A DNA stretch of 64,000 bases. Source: Polytrichum commune (taxonomy: Eukaryota; Streptophyta; Polytrichopsida; Polytrichales; Polytrichaceae). Numbering within the stretch: the stretch's first letter is position 1; each line of letters opens with the position of its first letter. The stretch is taken from the NCBI GenBank assembly GCA_950295325.1, contig OX485806.1, positions 43,517,169 to 43,581,168 of the forward strand. Direction: 5' to 3'. Of this stretch, positions 1 through 12,060 are shown in pieces. The translations under genes were made by a program, and so were the position numbers. The notes beneath the pieces were generated by a model that ran no database searches, was not told where the DNA came from, and saw only the letters and a list, made by a program, of their open reading frames with translations.

Positions 1-1960
1 CTCACTTCACACTTATATCATATTCAGGCCTAATCACAACCTTATCAACTTCTAATGTGAAATTACTTCACACTTAATTCAGCCCACATAAGGCCCTTGT
101 CTAGGGCGTCTCGGGACCGAGACACACTTTTTTGAACCAAGTTGACTTCCAGAAATTTGATTTCAGGCCTAATCACAACCTAAGCAATATATAACCCAAA
201 CGCACTTGATACTTAAATCAGATTTCAGGCCTAATCACAACCTAAGCAACATATAACCCAAACGCACTTGACACTTAAATCAGATTTAGGCATAATCACA
301 ACCTTATCAACTTCTAACCCAATTGATTTCACACCGAAGTCAGCCCACTTAATACCCTTGTCTAGGGTGTCTCGGGACCGAGACATACTATTTTGAACAA
401 ATGTGACATTCAAAAATTTGATTTAAGGCCTTATAGCATCCTTAACAACTTGACACTTAAACCAGATTTCAGGCCTAATCACAACCTAAGCTACATATAA
501 CCCAAACTCACTTCACACTTAAATCATATTCAGGCCTAATCACAACCTTATCAACTTCTAACCCAATTGATTTCACACTTAATTCAGCCCACTAAATACC
601 CTTGTCTAGGGTGTCTCGGGACCGAGACACACTATTTTGAACAAATGTGACTTTCAAAAATTTGATTTCAGGCCTTATATCGGCTTTACCAACTTCACAC
701 TTAAATAAGATTTCAGGCCTACTGACATTATTACCAACATCCAATTCAAACTCACTTCACACTTAAGGTTGATTTCAGCCCCAACAAAGACCTTACCAAC
801 ATCCTACCCTAACTGATTTCACACATAATTCAGCTCAGTTAAAACCTTGTCCAGGGTGTCTCGGGACCGAGACACACTATTTTGAACAATTCAAATTTCA
901 GGCCTAAATACAACCTAAGCAATATATAACCCAACCTCACTTCACACTTATATCAGATTCAGGCCTAATCACAACCTTATCAACTTCTAATGTGAAATCA
1001 CTTCACATTTAATTCAGCCCACATAAGACCCTTGTCTAGGGTGTCTCGGGACCGAGACACACTTTTTTGAATAAAGATGACTTCCAGAAATTTGATTTCA
1101 GGCCTTATATCAGCCTTAACAACATCAAACTTAAATCAGATTTCAGGCCTAATCACAACCTAAGCAACATATAACCCAAGTTCACTTCACACTTAAATCA
1201 GATTCAGGCATAATCACAACCTTATCATCTTCTAACCCAATTGATTTCACACCGAAGTCCGCCCACTTAATACCCTTGTCTAGGGTGTCTCGGTACCGAG
1301 ACACACTATTTTGAACAAATGTGACTTTCAAAAATTTGATTTCAGGCCTTATAGCAGCCTTAACAACTTGACACTTAAACCAGATTTTGAGGCTTAATCA
1401 CAACCTAAGCAACATATAACCCAAACTCACTTGATACTTAAAACAAATTCAAGCCTAATCACAACCATAGCAACATCTCACCCAATTGATTTCACACTTA
1501 CTTCAGTCCACTTAAGACCCTTGTCTAGGGTCCAAGACCGAGACACACCTTATTGACCAAATCTTACTCTCAGAAATTTGATTTCAGGCCTACTAAACAC
1601 CTTTACAACTTGACACTTAAATTTCACACTCACATCAGATTCAGGCCTATTCACAAGCTTACCAAAGTCTATCCATCACTCACTTCACACTGAAATCAGC
1701 TGTCGGGCATCATCACAAGCTAAGCAACAAATATCCCAAACTCAGTTCACACTTAGATCAGATTCAAGCCTAATCACAACCATAGCAACATCTATCTCAA
1801 TTGATTTCACATTTAGTTCAGCCCACTTAAGACCCTTGTTGACCAAATCTTAATGTCAGAAATTTGATTTCAGGCCTAATCACAACCTAAGCAACATATA
1901 ACCCAAACAGTTTTCAGGCCTCAAGACAAACAGATTAAACGAATTGATTGGGAAGTATTA
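1..1960 (-). repeat. Type 1 palindrome array in an intron of the left ParB-methyltransferase pseudogene
   Basis: Degenerate tandem repeats with a period near 245 bp. Typical pieces are CACTTCACACTTAAATCAG and TTCAGGCCTAATCACAACC. Each unit has one short palindrome with 9-base arms GTGTCTCGG and CCGAGACAC around a 2-base centre (GA on this strand). Copies begin near 106, 367, 611, 856, 1041 and 1285, with a degenerate one near 1529; the 1285 copy has a TA centre and is fully self-complementary. The block follows a GTGAGT donor at 1966-1961 of the minus-strand gene, so it reads as an intron that runs off the window. ORFs inside it are repeat shadows. Confidence 0.85.
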
Positions 1961-1966
1961 ACTCAC

Positions 1967-3732
1967 TCCGGCCCAAAAGCACGCCTTAGCTAGAAATGCA
2001 CCCAGTTTCTCCTCGTTGGTGGGCTTAGGGGGCAGTTTGCAGGCCTCACGTATAGATGCAGAGGAGTTTAAATATTCCAACCATTTAACCTTAGAAGCGG
2101 CCGATGCTTTTGCAGTAACGATCAACTGCAATTTCTCCATATTGAGCTCGGGTGTAATTGAGTTAAGACTATAGTGACGTCCAATCTGTGAAACATATAG
2201 CTATTTATTAGAATCTCAGGGGTCATTAAAGAACATGAAGATTGAAAAATGTGCTTGTAAAGTAGAGTTTATACCTCTCGAAGCCATCCATCCGTCAAGT
2301 CCGGGTTTGCCAGAGCAACTAGTTTCGACATTTTCTTATGAAGTGCCTTGGCTCTTTTCTTTGTAGCAACTTTCATAGCGGTTGTTTTTTCAGCGGCGGA
2401 CACTTCTACATCTGATTGCTCCACAAGTTGTCGAACACCCTCATCTGCAGCAAGTCCAAGTTCATGATGCACAGGGGTAGACTTAGTTAGTCATCCAAGT
2501 ATACTGTAACCTATGTGATCATTTGATTTTAGATAATGACAATATGTTAGTGATTAAAACAATGCAGTACATATTATAGAGATCATACCCGGAAGATGAA
2601 GTTCGTGAATACTTCAAGATTCAATGTGTACCAAGTTTTTTTGGCATTTTGAGTTCTCTTGCACCTCTTCATCTCTGATGGAGTCAATATGTCTTGATAA
2701 TGTTTGATTGGCATAAGACCATACTTTTGAATCCTAAAAAGGGTGTGAACAAAGTTGGTCTCGACGTGAGAGTCTTCAGTATGCCTGCAATTATCAATAA
2801 AAAAAGGTGGATTAGCACATGACATTAATGGTATAACAAGAAGTATTTTACATAGAAAGAAATACAAATTAATTAACAAAACTTACTTGTTGATGTTATG
2901 CATCACTTGCATAACAACCCCAACTTTGCCTTTTGTGTCAAGTAGTATGCTATCCACCATATAATGCCAGGCCTCATCTGTTTTGTGAAGTCTTTCAATA
3001 TGATTTAACCATGCCTGATGCCTATGGTTACCGTCACATACAAAGAACATCAAATCCTTGAAACCGGCTAACTCCGGAACAGACTGAAGATAGGAATTAA
3101 ATTCTTCATTTTTTGAATTCCAAATGGGACCCCAGGATGCCTTATCAGCTTCAGACACCTCCTGTGTGTTTGCCTTCTTCATCTGTTAATGTCACATAAA
3201 AAACTGAGGAGCCCTCTCTATACCCATGGACAAACTCCTGCTCTAATTTATCAAGATCAGTTGAGAGTGTTGGCCTCACTATAGGCATGGCAAACATTCT
3301 ACATAAAGGAATATTGAACCTCGATGAACTGAAAGGTTTGACTCTCAATTGAGAGATCATGGCCACGGAATTCAATTTTTGACGGGATCTAAGTTCATCT
3401 TCATCCCTGTCAAACGTATCTTTATCTCCAAGCCCATCTTCATCCTCATCCTGACCTTCATCAACACTGTCAAGATCAATTGCAGTCTCTCTTGAAGCTT
3501 GAGTCGCTGCCGGTGAAGCCGGTGCCGGTGAGTCCTAGGGGGTGGGGCACTCGACCTACAAAACATAGGTATGTATTTAAGACACAAAGCTGCATGGCAT
3601 AAGGTACAACTAATTCACACATTATGTAACTACGTGAGTACTTACCTCTTCCCCAACATTCTGCTCATCATGGTCCATGATGCCTTCAATAGCATTTGAA
3701 ACGTAATTTTCAAGATCGGTAGCTCCCAAACT
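1967..3732 (-). pseudogene. ParB/Srx-domain protein, 5' half of a ParB-methyltransferase gene (left paralogue, partial, decayed)
   Basis: Minus-strand exons that I place at 3732-3646, 3534-2887 (acceptor possibly 3556), 2784-2589, about 2467-2275 and 2185-1967. They match the middle gene (12,061-20,535) exon by exon: an acidic linker, a conserved block from about 3,370, then the ParB-like motif FVCDGNHRHQAW near 3,030, which fits the GxxR/DGxHR signature of the ParB/sulfiredoxin fold. There are GT donors at 2886, 2588, 2274 and 1966. Damage: one extra base near 3,177 shifts the frame relative to the middle copy, and the exon at 2467 has lost the AG acceptor that its paralogue has at 18,127-18,129. 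The last exon (2185-1967) diverges from the middle gene after its first few codons. The methyltransferase part would lie left of the window. The ParB call rests on a short motif plus paralogy. Confidence 0.7.
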
Positions 3733-6716
3733 CTGCGGAAAATCCAATGCTTAATTTTCCGATTTTGATGTCAGGCCTAATCACAGCCTTCCCAACAACC
3801 AACCCAAACTAAATTCAAAGTCAAATAATATGTTTTGGCGTAATCAACATCTTGGCATATAAACTAAATTCACACTCAAATAAGATTTCAGGCCTAATTA
3901 CAATCCAATAATCATTTAACCAACAATGAAATTTCAGATTTCAACTCTAAGCACATTATAACCAACATCCAATTCAAATTCACTTCACACTTAAGGTTGA
4001 TTTCTGGCCTAACTAAAACATTACCAACATCCTAACCCAACTGATTTCACACATAATTCAGCCAACGAGACACCCTTGTCTAGGGTGTCTCGGGACCGAG
4101 ACACACTATTTTGAACAAATGTGACTTTCAAAAATTTGATTTCAGGCCTTATATCAACGTTGCCACCTTCACACTTAAATCAGATTTCAGGCCTAATCAC
4201 ATTCATACCAACATCAGATTCAAACTTACTTCACACTTAAGGTTGATTTCAGGACTAACAAAAACCTTACCAACATCCTAACCCAAGTGATTTCAAACAT
4301 AGTTCAACCCAGTTAAGACCTTCTCTAGGGTCTCTCGGGACCGAGACACACTATTTTGAACAATTCAGATTTCAGGCCTACACACAACCTATGCAACATA
4401 CAACCCAAACTCACTTCACACTTAAATCAGATTTATGCCTAATCACAACCTTATCGACTTCTAACCCAATCGATTACACACTTAAGTCAGCCCACTTAAT
4501 ACCCTTCTCAAGGGTGTCTCGGGACCGAGACACACTATTTTGAACAAAGCTAACATTAAGAGATTTGATTTCAGGCCTTATATGAGGCTTACCAACTTCA
4601 CACTTAAATCAGATTCAAGCCTAGTCACAACCTAAGCTATATATAACCCAAACTCACTTCACACTTAAATCAGATTCAGGCCTGATCACAACCTAAGCAA
4701 TTTCTAACCCAATTGATTTCACGCTGAATTCAGCCCACTGAAGACCCTTGCCTCGGGTGTCTCGGGACCGAGACACACTATTTTGAATAAAGCTAACATG
4801 AAGAGATTTGATTTCATGCCTTATATGAGCCTTACCAACTTCACACTTAAATCAGATTCAGGCCTAGTCACAACCTAAGCTACACATAACCCAAACTCAC
4901 TTCACACTTAAATCAGATTCAGGCCTAATCACAACCTAAGCAACTTCTAACCCAATTGATTTCACACTTAAGTCAGCCCACTTAATACCCTTGTCTAGGG
5001 TGTCTCGGGACCGAGACACACTATTTTGAACAAATGTGACTTTCAAAAATTTGATTTCAGGCCTTATATCGGCTTTACCAACTTCACACTTAAATCAGAT
5101 TTTAGGCCTAATCACATTATTACCAACATCATATTCAAACTCAATTCACACTGAAGGTTGATTTCAGGCCTAACAAAAACCATACCAAGGGCTTAATCCA
5201 ACTGATTTCAAACATAGTTCAACCCAATTAAGACTTTCTCTAGGGTCTCTCGGGGCCGAGACACACTATTATGAACAACTCAGATTTCAGGCCTACACAC
5301 AACCTATGCAACATATAACCCAAACTCACTTCACACTTAAATCAGATTCAAGCCTAATCACAACCTAAGCAACATATATCCCAAGCTCACTTCACACTTA
5401 AATCAGATTCAGGCCTAATCACAACCTCATCGACTTCTAACCCAATCGATTTCACACTTAATTCAGCCCACTTAATACCCTTGTCTAGGGTGTCTCGGGA
5501 CCGAGACACACTTTTTTGAACAAAGCTAACTTTAAGAGATTTGATTTCAGGCCTCATATGAGCCTTACCAACTTCACACATAAATCAGATTCAGGCCTAA
5601 TCACAACATACGCAACATATAACCCAAACTCACTTCACACTTAAATCAAGATTCAAGCCTAATCACAACCTAAACAACATATATCCCAAGCTCACTTCAC
5701 ACTTAAATCAGATTCAGGCCTAATCACAACCTAAGCAACTTCTAACCCAATTGATTTCACACTTAACTCAGCCCACTTAATACCCTTGTCTAGGGTGTCT
5801 CGGGACCGAGACACACTATTTTGAACAAATGTGACTTTCAAAAATTTGATTTCAGGCGTTATATCAGCTTTACCTACTTCAAACTTAAATCAGATTTTAG
5901 GCCTAATCACAACCTAAGCTACATATAACCCAAGCTCACTTCACACTTAAATCAGATTCAGGCCTCATCACAACGTTATCAACTTCTAACCCAATTGATT
6001 TCACACTTAAGTCAGCCCACTTAATACCCTTGTCTAGGGTGTCTCGGGACTGGATCACACTTTTTGGAACAAATGTGACTTTCAAAAATTTGATTTCAGG
6101 CCTTATATCGGCTTCACCAACTTCACACCTAAATCAGATTTTAGGCCTAATCACATTATTACCAACATCAGATTCAAACTCAATTCACACTTAAGGTTGA
6201 TTTCAGGCTTAACAAAAACCATACCAACATCCTAACCCAACTGATTTCAAACATAGTTCAACCCAGTGACGAGTTTCTCTAGGGTCTCTCGGGGCCGAGA
6301 CATACTATTATGAACAATTCACATTTCAAGCCTACACACAACCTATGCAGCATATAACCCAAATTCACTTCACACTTAAATCAGATTCAAGCCTAATCAC
6401 AACCTAAGCAACATATATCCCAAGCTCACTTCACACTTAAATCAGATTCAGGCCTCATCACAACGTTATCAGCTTCTAAAACAATTGATTTCACACTGAA
6501 TTCAGCCCAATGAAGACCCTTGCCTCGGGTGTCTCGGGACCGAGACACACTTTTTTGAACAAAGCTGACTTTAAGAGATTTGATTTCAGGCCTTATATGA
6601 GCCTTACCAACTTCATACTTAAATCAGATTCATGCATAATCACAACCTAAGCTACTGATAACCCAAACTCACTTCACACTTAAATCAGATTCAGGCCTCA
6701 TCACAACCTTATCAAC
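3733..6716 (-). repeat. Type 1 palindrome array, 5' intron of the left ParB-methyltransferase paralogue
   Basis: Same 240-250 bp degenerate repeat family as 1-1960. Eleven palindromes begin near 4085, 4330, 4514, 4757, 5000, 5245, 5490, 5795, 6040, 6284 and 6530. The arms are well kept while the DNA between drifts. Some copies vary in the centre (GGGGCC near 5245 and 6284) and the 6040 copy is degenerate. Read in gene direction (minus), the centre is TC, the same orientation as in the 13.1-16.6 kb intron of the plus-strand paralogue. The array ends abruptly at 6716, in the middle of a unit. Confidence 0.9.
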
Positions 6717-7212
6717 GGACGAAGCTATTTTGCGAGCGGTGAGCGGTGAGCGGTAACTTCCGCGATATTTTTATTAAAATGTTATTTCAAGCAGTAAATT
6801 TAGGGTATATTTGGACTAAATGTATTTTAAGTAAATTTTTTTCTAAACTTAGTGAACAGTGGGACCTATGACCGTGGACAATTAAGGGCTATGATATAGG
6901 AAAAAATGTTATAGTATCAGTGAAAAATATGGTTTAGGGGCTTAAATTGAACATTTGGAACTAATATCAATAATAAATATGGGTTTCTCTCAAGTCAAAC
7001 ACGTAATGTTTCAGTACAAGGAGAATTAGTGGTACTCTAAAAAGGTCACGCAACTTTGGAAAAGAGAAATACATGTGGTGCGTCAAATGTCTTGTAGTGG
7101 CCCTTTTAGTATCACTACATCATGATTATAAAAAATCTTGCATACATATGTTTCTTTAAAGAAACAGAAAACTCTAAGAGTCAAGGTACTTCAATAAACC
7201 AACATCCAAAAC
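6717..7212. other. Candidate transposon end and 3' flank of the transposase gene
   Basis: At 6716/6717 the tandem repeat stops inside a unit: elsewhere ATCAAC is followed by TTCTAACCC, here by GGACGAAGC. The new sequence begins with a directly repeated GAGCGGT (6734-6754), then a small inverted repeat GCGG-TAACTT-CCGC, then AT-rich DNA up to the transposase stop codon. This looks like the terminus of an inserted element, but I found no matching inverted terminus elsewhere in the window except the mirror copy near 51,558. I see no gene here. Confidence 0.5.
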
Positions 7213-10200
7213 TCACTTCACTTCGTTGAAGCTAAAACTAGCTGCATGAATGAACGTGTCTGAATCTGAGTCCAAACCACACACTACAGTAAACAAATAG
7301 TACAAATGCTTACAGTTGGCCCATTGACCCCTTTTTCCAATTGCTTTAGTCGCCATGTCCTTATAGTTAGGACAAGTGCATGCTGGCATCTGCGAAATCG
7401 TCAAGTAGTATTGCTGAACCTTTGGGGGCGTGCCGGAATCCAAGGAGACGATGCATCCTAAGGCAGGGGCTGGAAGCATGCACAGTTTGTGCACTTTGGC
7501 TTTCAGTGATAGGGCTGAGGCACAATTATTGGCGTGTTTTGTTGACGGGGCCTTCTTGTTGCGCCTAATCAACTTCCCTGAACGCCGGGTGGGAAACTCA
7601 TCTGGATATGCAGGAGTCGTGTAGCTTGCTAAGTCCAAAGGTAACGGGTGGTCCTGAAAAATTCTGGAAGGTGTCATCTCCTTCCGCTGGGGCAGTCTAA
7701 AGCCTGCGTTTTCTAAAAAGAGGATCTTTTTGCAGGTTAAGTTGGTCCCCAACTTAACCGGCCATACCTCCGGAACGTTCAGGACTGAGACCACCCACCT
7801 CCTTTTTGTACCCTTAACGCATCTCTCAATGTCGTCATTGCAGAAAAAGAAGTCTTGAGGGTCCAATCTCTTCTTCCGATAGTTATCCATGAGGCATGAG
7901 TAGGTAGGTGCAGCGGTGCTCTTCCCGTCTTGTACAATCCGAGCGACGCACTTCTTCTTGGTGATTGCTTGTAGAGCAAAGCAAGCCTTCGCAGATGTCT
8001 TAGGCAGCCATGCGATGTGCCACTGGGCAGGGTTGCATAATGTCTCCTCAATCGCGGTGACGTGGTGCCGATCCACCCGCTGCGGAGCATCGTGTGTTGG
8101 AAATTGCGGTTGGTCTTCATCTGCAGTTGTGGGAGAATGTGGAGTTGTCACAGGAGGTGGAAAATCATTCAGTCGGGCAGATCTGGTTTGGACGCGTGGT
8201 CGGGATATACTGATCTTGTCTGGCCTGTGAGATTCACGTTCGTCACCGAACGCAGTATCCGGTTTACGCTTCAGAGAAACAAATACTTCTTCCCCTTCGA
8301 GGTGGGGAGTCCTGGTGCACCACTCGTCACCACCAGGCATCTTCAAGATGGCCTCATGCAGCGGTTTCGAGATTCCTGTTTTTACGGCAGACCTCTGAGC
8401 ACGCCTCAACTTCAATTCCTCCTTCGACGGTCCAGTTCCAGGGTTCTCTCCCTTTAGGAATTGGGAATATGCTGAGCACTGCATGAAAGCACGCACAAAG
8501 TCATCGATTGTTGCCACATAAAGGTCGCTGCCCCGATCGCCAGATTGCTGCTTCCACTTGTTGTGGATAGATTCAACAAGGTTACAGGATGGCATTTCCG
8601 CTAGTTCAGCTTCACTTAGATCTTGCAATGCCCATACAGTCTGAATTAAAATAATGGCGGAATCAATGTAGTTGAACCATAAAGTGGGAACTATACAGGA
8701 AATATAGAAGGAAGTATAGACTTACCAACTCCATAAATCCACCCCATTGGCGGTAACGGAAATGCCAGAAGGCCAGCCAGAGCTCAAGTCGAGGTAGACC
8801 TTGTTCAGTTGCTGCCCCGGATGACATCCACCATGCCCGAATTGCCAAATACTTTGTCTCGGCCTCCGCCATCGATTTCGCATTCTTGTATTGCTGGCAT
8901 AGTATTCGATGCTGATGTTGCAGGTCTTGACGGATATCGGCCTTGGTATGTTTCTCCAAGGACTGCGTCCAATGGAAAAGACAAGTCCTCTCTTTATCCA
9001 CCATCTTCTTAGACGCATCTCCATTTCCGTATATGATTCGAACAGCATTCCAGTTGGCTTGGGCACTGTCGGCCATGAAACCTTTAAAATTTACTTTGTC
9101 CACTCCATGTTGAGCCATGAGAGCGTTCAGGGTCTTCCATACGACTGACTGGGCTGCAACATCTTCATACTGCATGTCGCATACTGCGATGGTCATGACA
9201 CGGCAATATGTGGAATCGTACACATGGCAAGCCATTGTCGTCCACGACCTGACCCGTTTGACATGGTCAAACATTATCCAGGAGTTCTCCAAGTCACCAC
9301 CGGGTTGCATTTGTTGGACCAGGTCGACTCCGCTGCCCGGTCCAACTTCAGACATCTTGAAGACAAAGACCTTGTCCATGTCCGCTCCTTGCCCTGGAAA
9401 CCTATTCTGCTGCACGAACCTCCAATTGCTAGCACCGCGTAACTTGGTAATACTGTCCATGACTCCAAAGCGACGCATAGTCCTGAACGTGGTGACTGCG
9501 TTACGAATGTTGGGCGAGGTGAGGTGCTTACACCGATCGAAAATAACTTGCAGCTCGTCCAGCTCCAAGATCTTTTGTGGGTCACCTTCTTTAGCAAGGA
9601 GGAGTGGGCCCAGTACTTCCTTTGCAGTTTCAAGCACAATAGCGGAGCGAGTGGCTGATGGGGTGCATTCGACTTGATCCCAATCAAGGTGTTTGTCAAA
9701 TCGATGAAGTCCCGATGATCACCTGACTTGACGGGATGGTCGTGAGATCCCAAGTGCACACAAGCCCTCGTCATGTGAGGTGTCGCGGTAACATAGTAGA
9801 TCTTGGCAGTGCAGACAGCAACACAGGTGGGAGGGACGTTACATGATTTGCAAACAACGGTCGAACCAGTTGGAGGCTTGGACCCTACTTCAAACAATTT
9901 CTCAGATAATCCTTCCCACTCTGTTTCATTCACTTGGGAAGATGATATTGTGGTCTCGCCGAAGATACTCACAAGCAGGATTGTCGCAACGGAGGTGGCC
10001 CAAAAAAGAAGATGTACGAAACAAAAGCTTGAGATCATTCTGAATATTGGTTGTAATTGTGCGAGACCAAGCATGGCCATCGTACCTTCTATCCATTCCA
10101 CGAAGCAGCTTGGCCTTTGTATTCTGGCCATGGTCACCTAAAGGTGGAAACTCGAAGATAACGTCCCCATCGTAACGAGGGGGAAGGTATTCAACCTGCT

Positions 10201-10819
10201 CGAGTCTGATCGCATCAAAGTTGATAAGAGATAACACACTTTTGGACCGCTTACGAGCTCCAAGGCGCATGAATGAATGAATGATACTGACAACATGACT
10301 TGTCACAACATTGGACCGACTAGGATTACGAGACGGACTAACAGGAGGAGTTGTTTCCTTGCGAACTACTTGTGGAGAGAGCGAAACTAGGACTTTCCTC
10401 TCTGATTTTAGGAATTCAACATCACCGTCGGAATCATCACTCAACTCATATATTGTATTTAGACCGGGCTCAATTTTGACCCTAGCGAGGACCGGTCTCT
10501 CAATGCTAACAGTGGACGACTCCTTAGGTGTTAGAAGTTCAGTCGAACACTCTAACATAGACTCTGAGACTCCATATACACGATATTTTCCAAGCTTCAG
10601 CAACCAGAACGCACCGACGTCATTCTCTACCCTAGTTTGACGAATTGCATGTGAAAGTAGACCGGTATGATTGTCAAAAACTTCTTCTTCGACAAAGATA
10701 GTGACCTCACGATACTGAAACCTCAAACTCAATGTTGCACAAGTGACTATAGCATGACCGTCTTCACCTAATGGAAAGAGGACCGGAACAGAATGAGGTT
10801 CAGCACGAAGCAGGGCCAT
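7213..10819 (-). pseudogene. MULE-like transposase with WRKY/GCM1-type and SWIM zinc motifs (left copy, frameshifted)
   Basis: Start ATG at 10,819 (MALLRAEPHSVPV). The N-terminal part is low-complexity and carries a C-x4-C pair (RCDNPACEY), then CKSC and GSHDHP, together resembling the C-C-H-H zinc ligands of WRKY/GCM1-type domains. A transposase-like core follows with aspartates in ACHVYDST and FMADSAQANW and a later FHWTQSLEKH block. An 85-bp intron (8725-8641) splits the core from a C-terminal exon that ends in a SWIM-type C-x-C...C-x-H motif (ACTCPNYKD then ANCKHLYY near 7,300-7,390). Two frame breaks are visible, near 9,948 and 9,700. In both, a neighbouring frame continues the same domain, so I read them as single-base losses, not introns. 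Known role of the family: cut-and-paste DNA transposition in the nucleus. MULE assignment is from domain order, not from a search. Confidence 0.75.
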
Positions 10820-11206
10820 AGTAAACCACTGAACTCTGAACAAAACAAGTACTCTGAACATTGAAATGGCGAGAATATATAACAGGAAAGAAATTACTGT
10901 GCAAACTGGTAATTTATGTACCAGCAAGCGGAATTTTAGAAGTTAATAGAGAGTCATGCAGATAAAGATGAAAGACGGCTGAAAACCCAATTTTGAATGC
11001 AAGTCCGAGATAGGTAAGAAGACGAATAGTAGAATCCTATAAAAGGCATCCATATCAAATAGTATAATTCAAGAACAGACATACATTCTAAACATTGATG
11101 ATTATAATATATATTGGCAAATAAGGTCATAAGAATGACGGCCGCCAAGAATAATGTGGAGAGCATGATAGTAGCTCGGCAATAATATTAGAATGCTACA
11201 TTGTGA
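10820..11206. other. Spacer between transposase and small ORF
   Basis: AT-rich stretch upstream of the transposase ATG. A CAG lies eight bases before the ATG in gene direction, so a 5' UTR intron may end there and the small upstream ORF may belong to the same transcript. A hydrophobic 70-codon ORF on the minus strand has no supporting feature. Confidence 0.4.
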
Positions 11207-11635
11207 TTAACGACGAAGACGCTTATGGGGCCCTTTGCCATTTTTGTCACCGTCATGTTTATGACAATGGTCAATCCCTAAACTATGAACTGCAGTGCAT
11301 CCTGCGCAACCGATTCCCTGACCTTGGGGACGTGGGGCACTCCTTAATAGAGATCTAGAGTAAGTGCCCGGTTTAATAACCCCTACTCTAGAATAGGCAT
11401 GAGTCTGTAAAGTAGACTTGTCCTCTATCAGCGTTGCAACATCCGTCTGCAAAGATGGAGTCCGGGGATGTGGACTCTGAACTGCGACCGCCGGAGTTAC
11501 TGAGCAGTAAGGTGGGTTTAGAATCTTCATGTTGTTGACGTCTGGAAAACCATCAATCGACGATGTGGTGTGGATTTGTGATGCACTAGGAGCACCTAAA
11601 GGAGCAAGGCTCGGGAGACTTGAGTCAGTACCCAT
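11207..11635 (-). CDS. Hypothetical small protein with Cys/His-rich basic C-terminus (left copy)
   Basis: About 142 codons from the ATG at 11,635 (MGTDSSLPSLAPLG). The ORF is open about 20 codons further upstream, but this ATG lies about 50 bp after a TATA-like TATATAATA (near 11,690), so I prefer it. The protein is rich in Ser, Pro and Thr and ends in a compact Cys/His and basic tail: CAGC, then DHCHKHDGDKNGKG and PHKRLRR, which could be a nuclear-localisation or nucleic-acid-binding tail. I do not recognise a family. It lies just upstream of the transposase on the same strand and could be a 5' exon of it or a separate accessory protein. It is intact and identical in the other arm (46,640-47,068). 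Confidence 0.5.
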   Translation of the reverse strand: MGTDSSLPSLAPLGAPSASQIHTTSSIDGFPDVNNMKILNPPYCSVTPAVAVQSPHPRTPSLQTDVATLIEDKSTLQTHAYSRVGVIKPGTYSRSLLRSAPRPQGQGIGCAGCTAVHSLGIDHCHKHDGDKNGKGPHKRLRR

Positions 11636-12060
11636 TGGAGAAGAATATGATGAGATGAGATGAAAGAATGGGTACAAGTAATCAGGTATTATATACACCT
11701 AGGGTAGACAGCAATGCCCGAATATTTGATAACCTGATAGATCAATTAATAGTCAATAGTTATTTATGTAAATTCTGGACAACCTGTTTCATGTATGAAT
11801 AGAATGTACTGCAATAGTAGTCATCCCTTTATCACCACGAATTATCTGACATGGAAGGATACGATTATGTAGAAAAGGATTTAGCGCCGCCTTTTGTAGT
11901 GTATTAATGTTGTGTGGATTAACAAAGGATCAATTTAAGTAACTGCAAATTAACTATCTAAATACAAGAAAATGTGAACATAATGATGGCGCATAGATGT
12001 TAATTCTGACAGACTTGAAAATGATATATAAGATATGTTTGCTTCAGATGTTTGTTAGAG
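11636..12060. promoter_or_regulatory. Divergent promoter region between small ORF/transposase and ParB-methyltransferase gene
   Basis: Two TATA-like boxes face outward: TATATAATA on the minus strand near 11,690, about 50 bp before the ATG at 11,635, and TATATAA at 12,025-12,031 on the plus strand, 30 bp before the ATG at 12,061. The roughly 300 bp between them are AT-rich with no ORF. The arrangement suggests a bidirectional promoter serving both arms of the element. It is duplicated at 46,215-46,639. Confidence 0.55.

Noticed and set aside
3535-3537. TAG stop in the left ParB-methyltransferase gene
   Set aside because: CCCCCTAG can serve as the splice acceptor, which would put the TAG in the intron, so I do not count it as damage.
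10954-11166. Hydrophobic 70-codon ORF that looks like a membrane protein
   Set aside because: AT-rich spacer DNA gives Leu/Ile/Tyr-rich frames by chance. There is no promoter, conserved motif or splice support.
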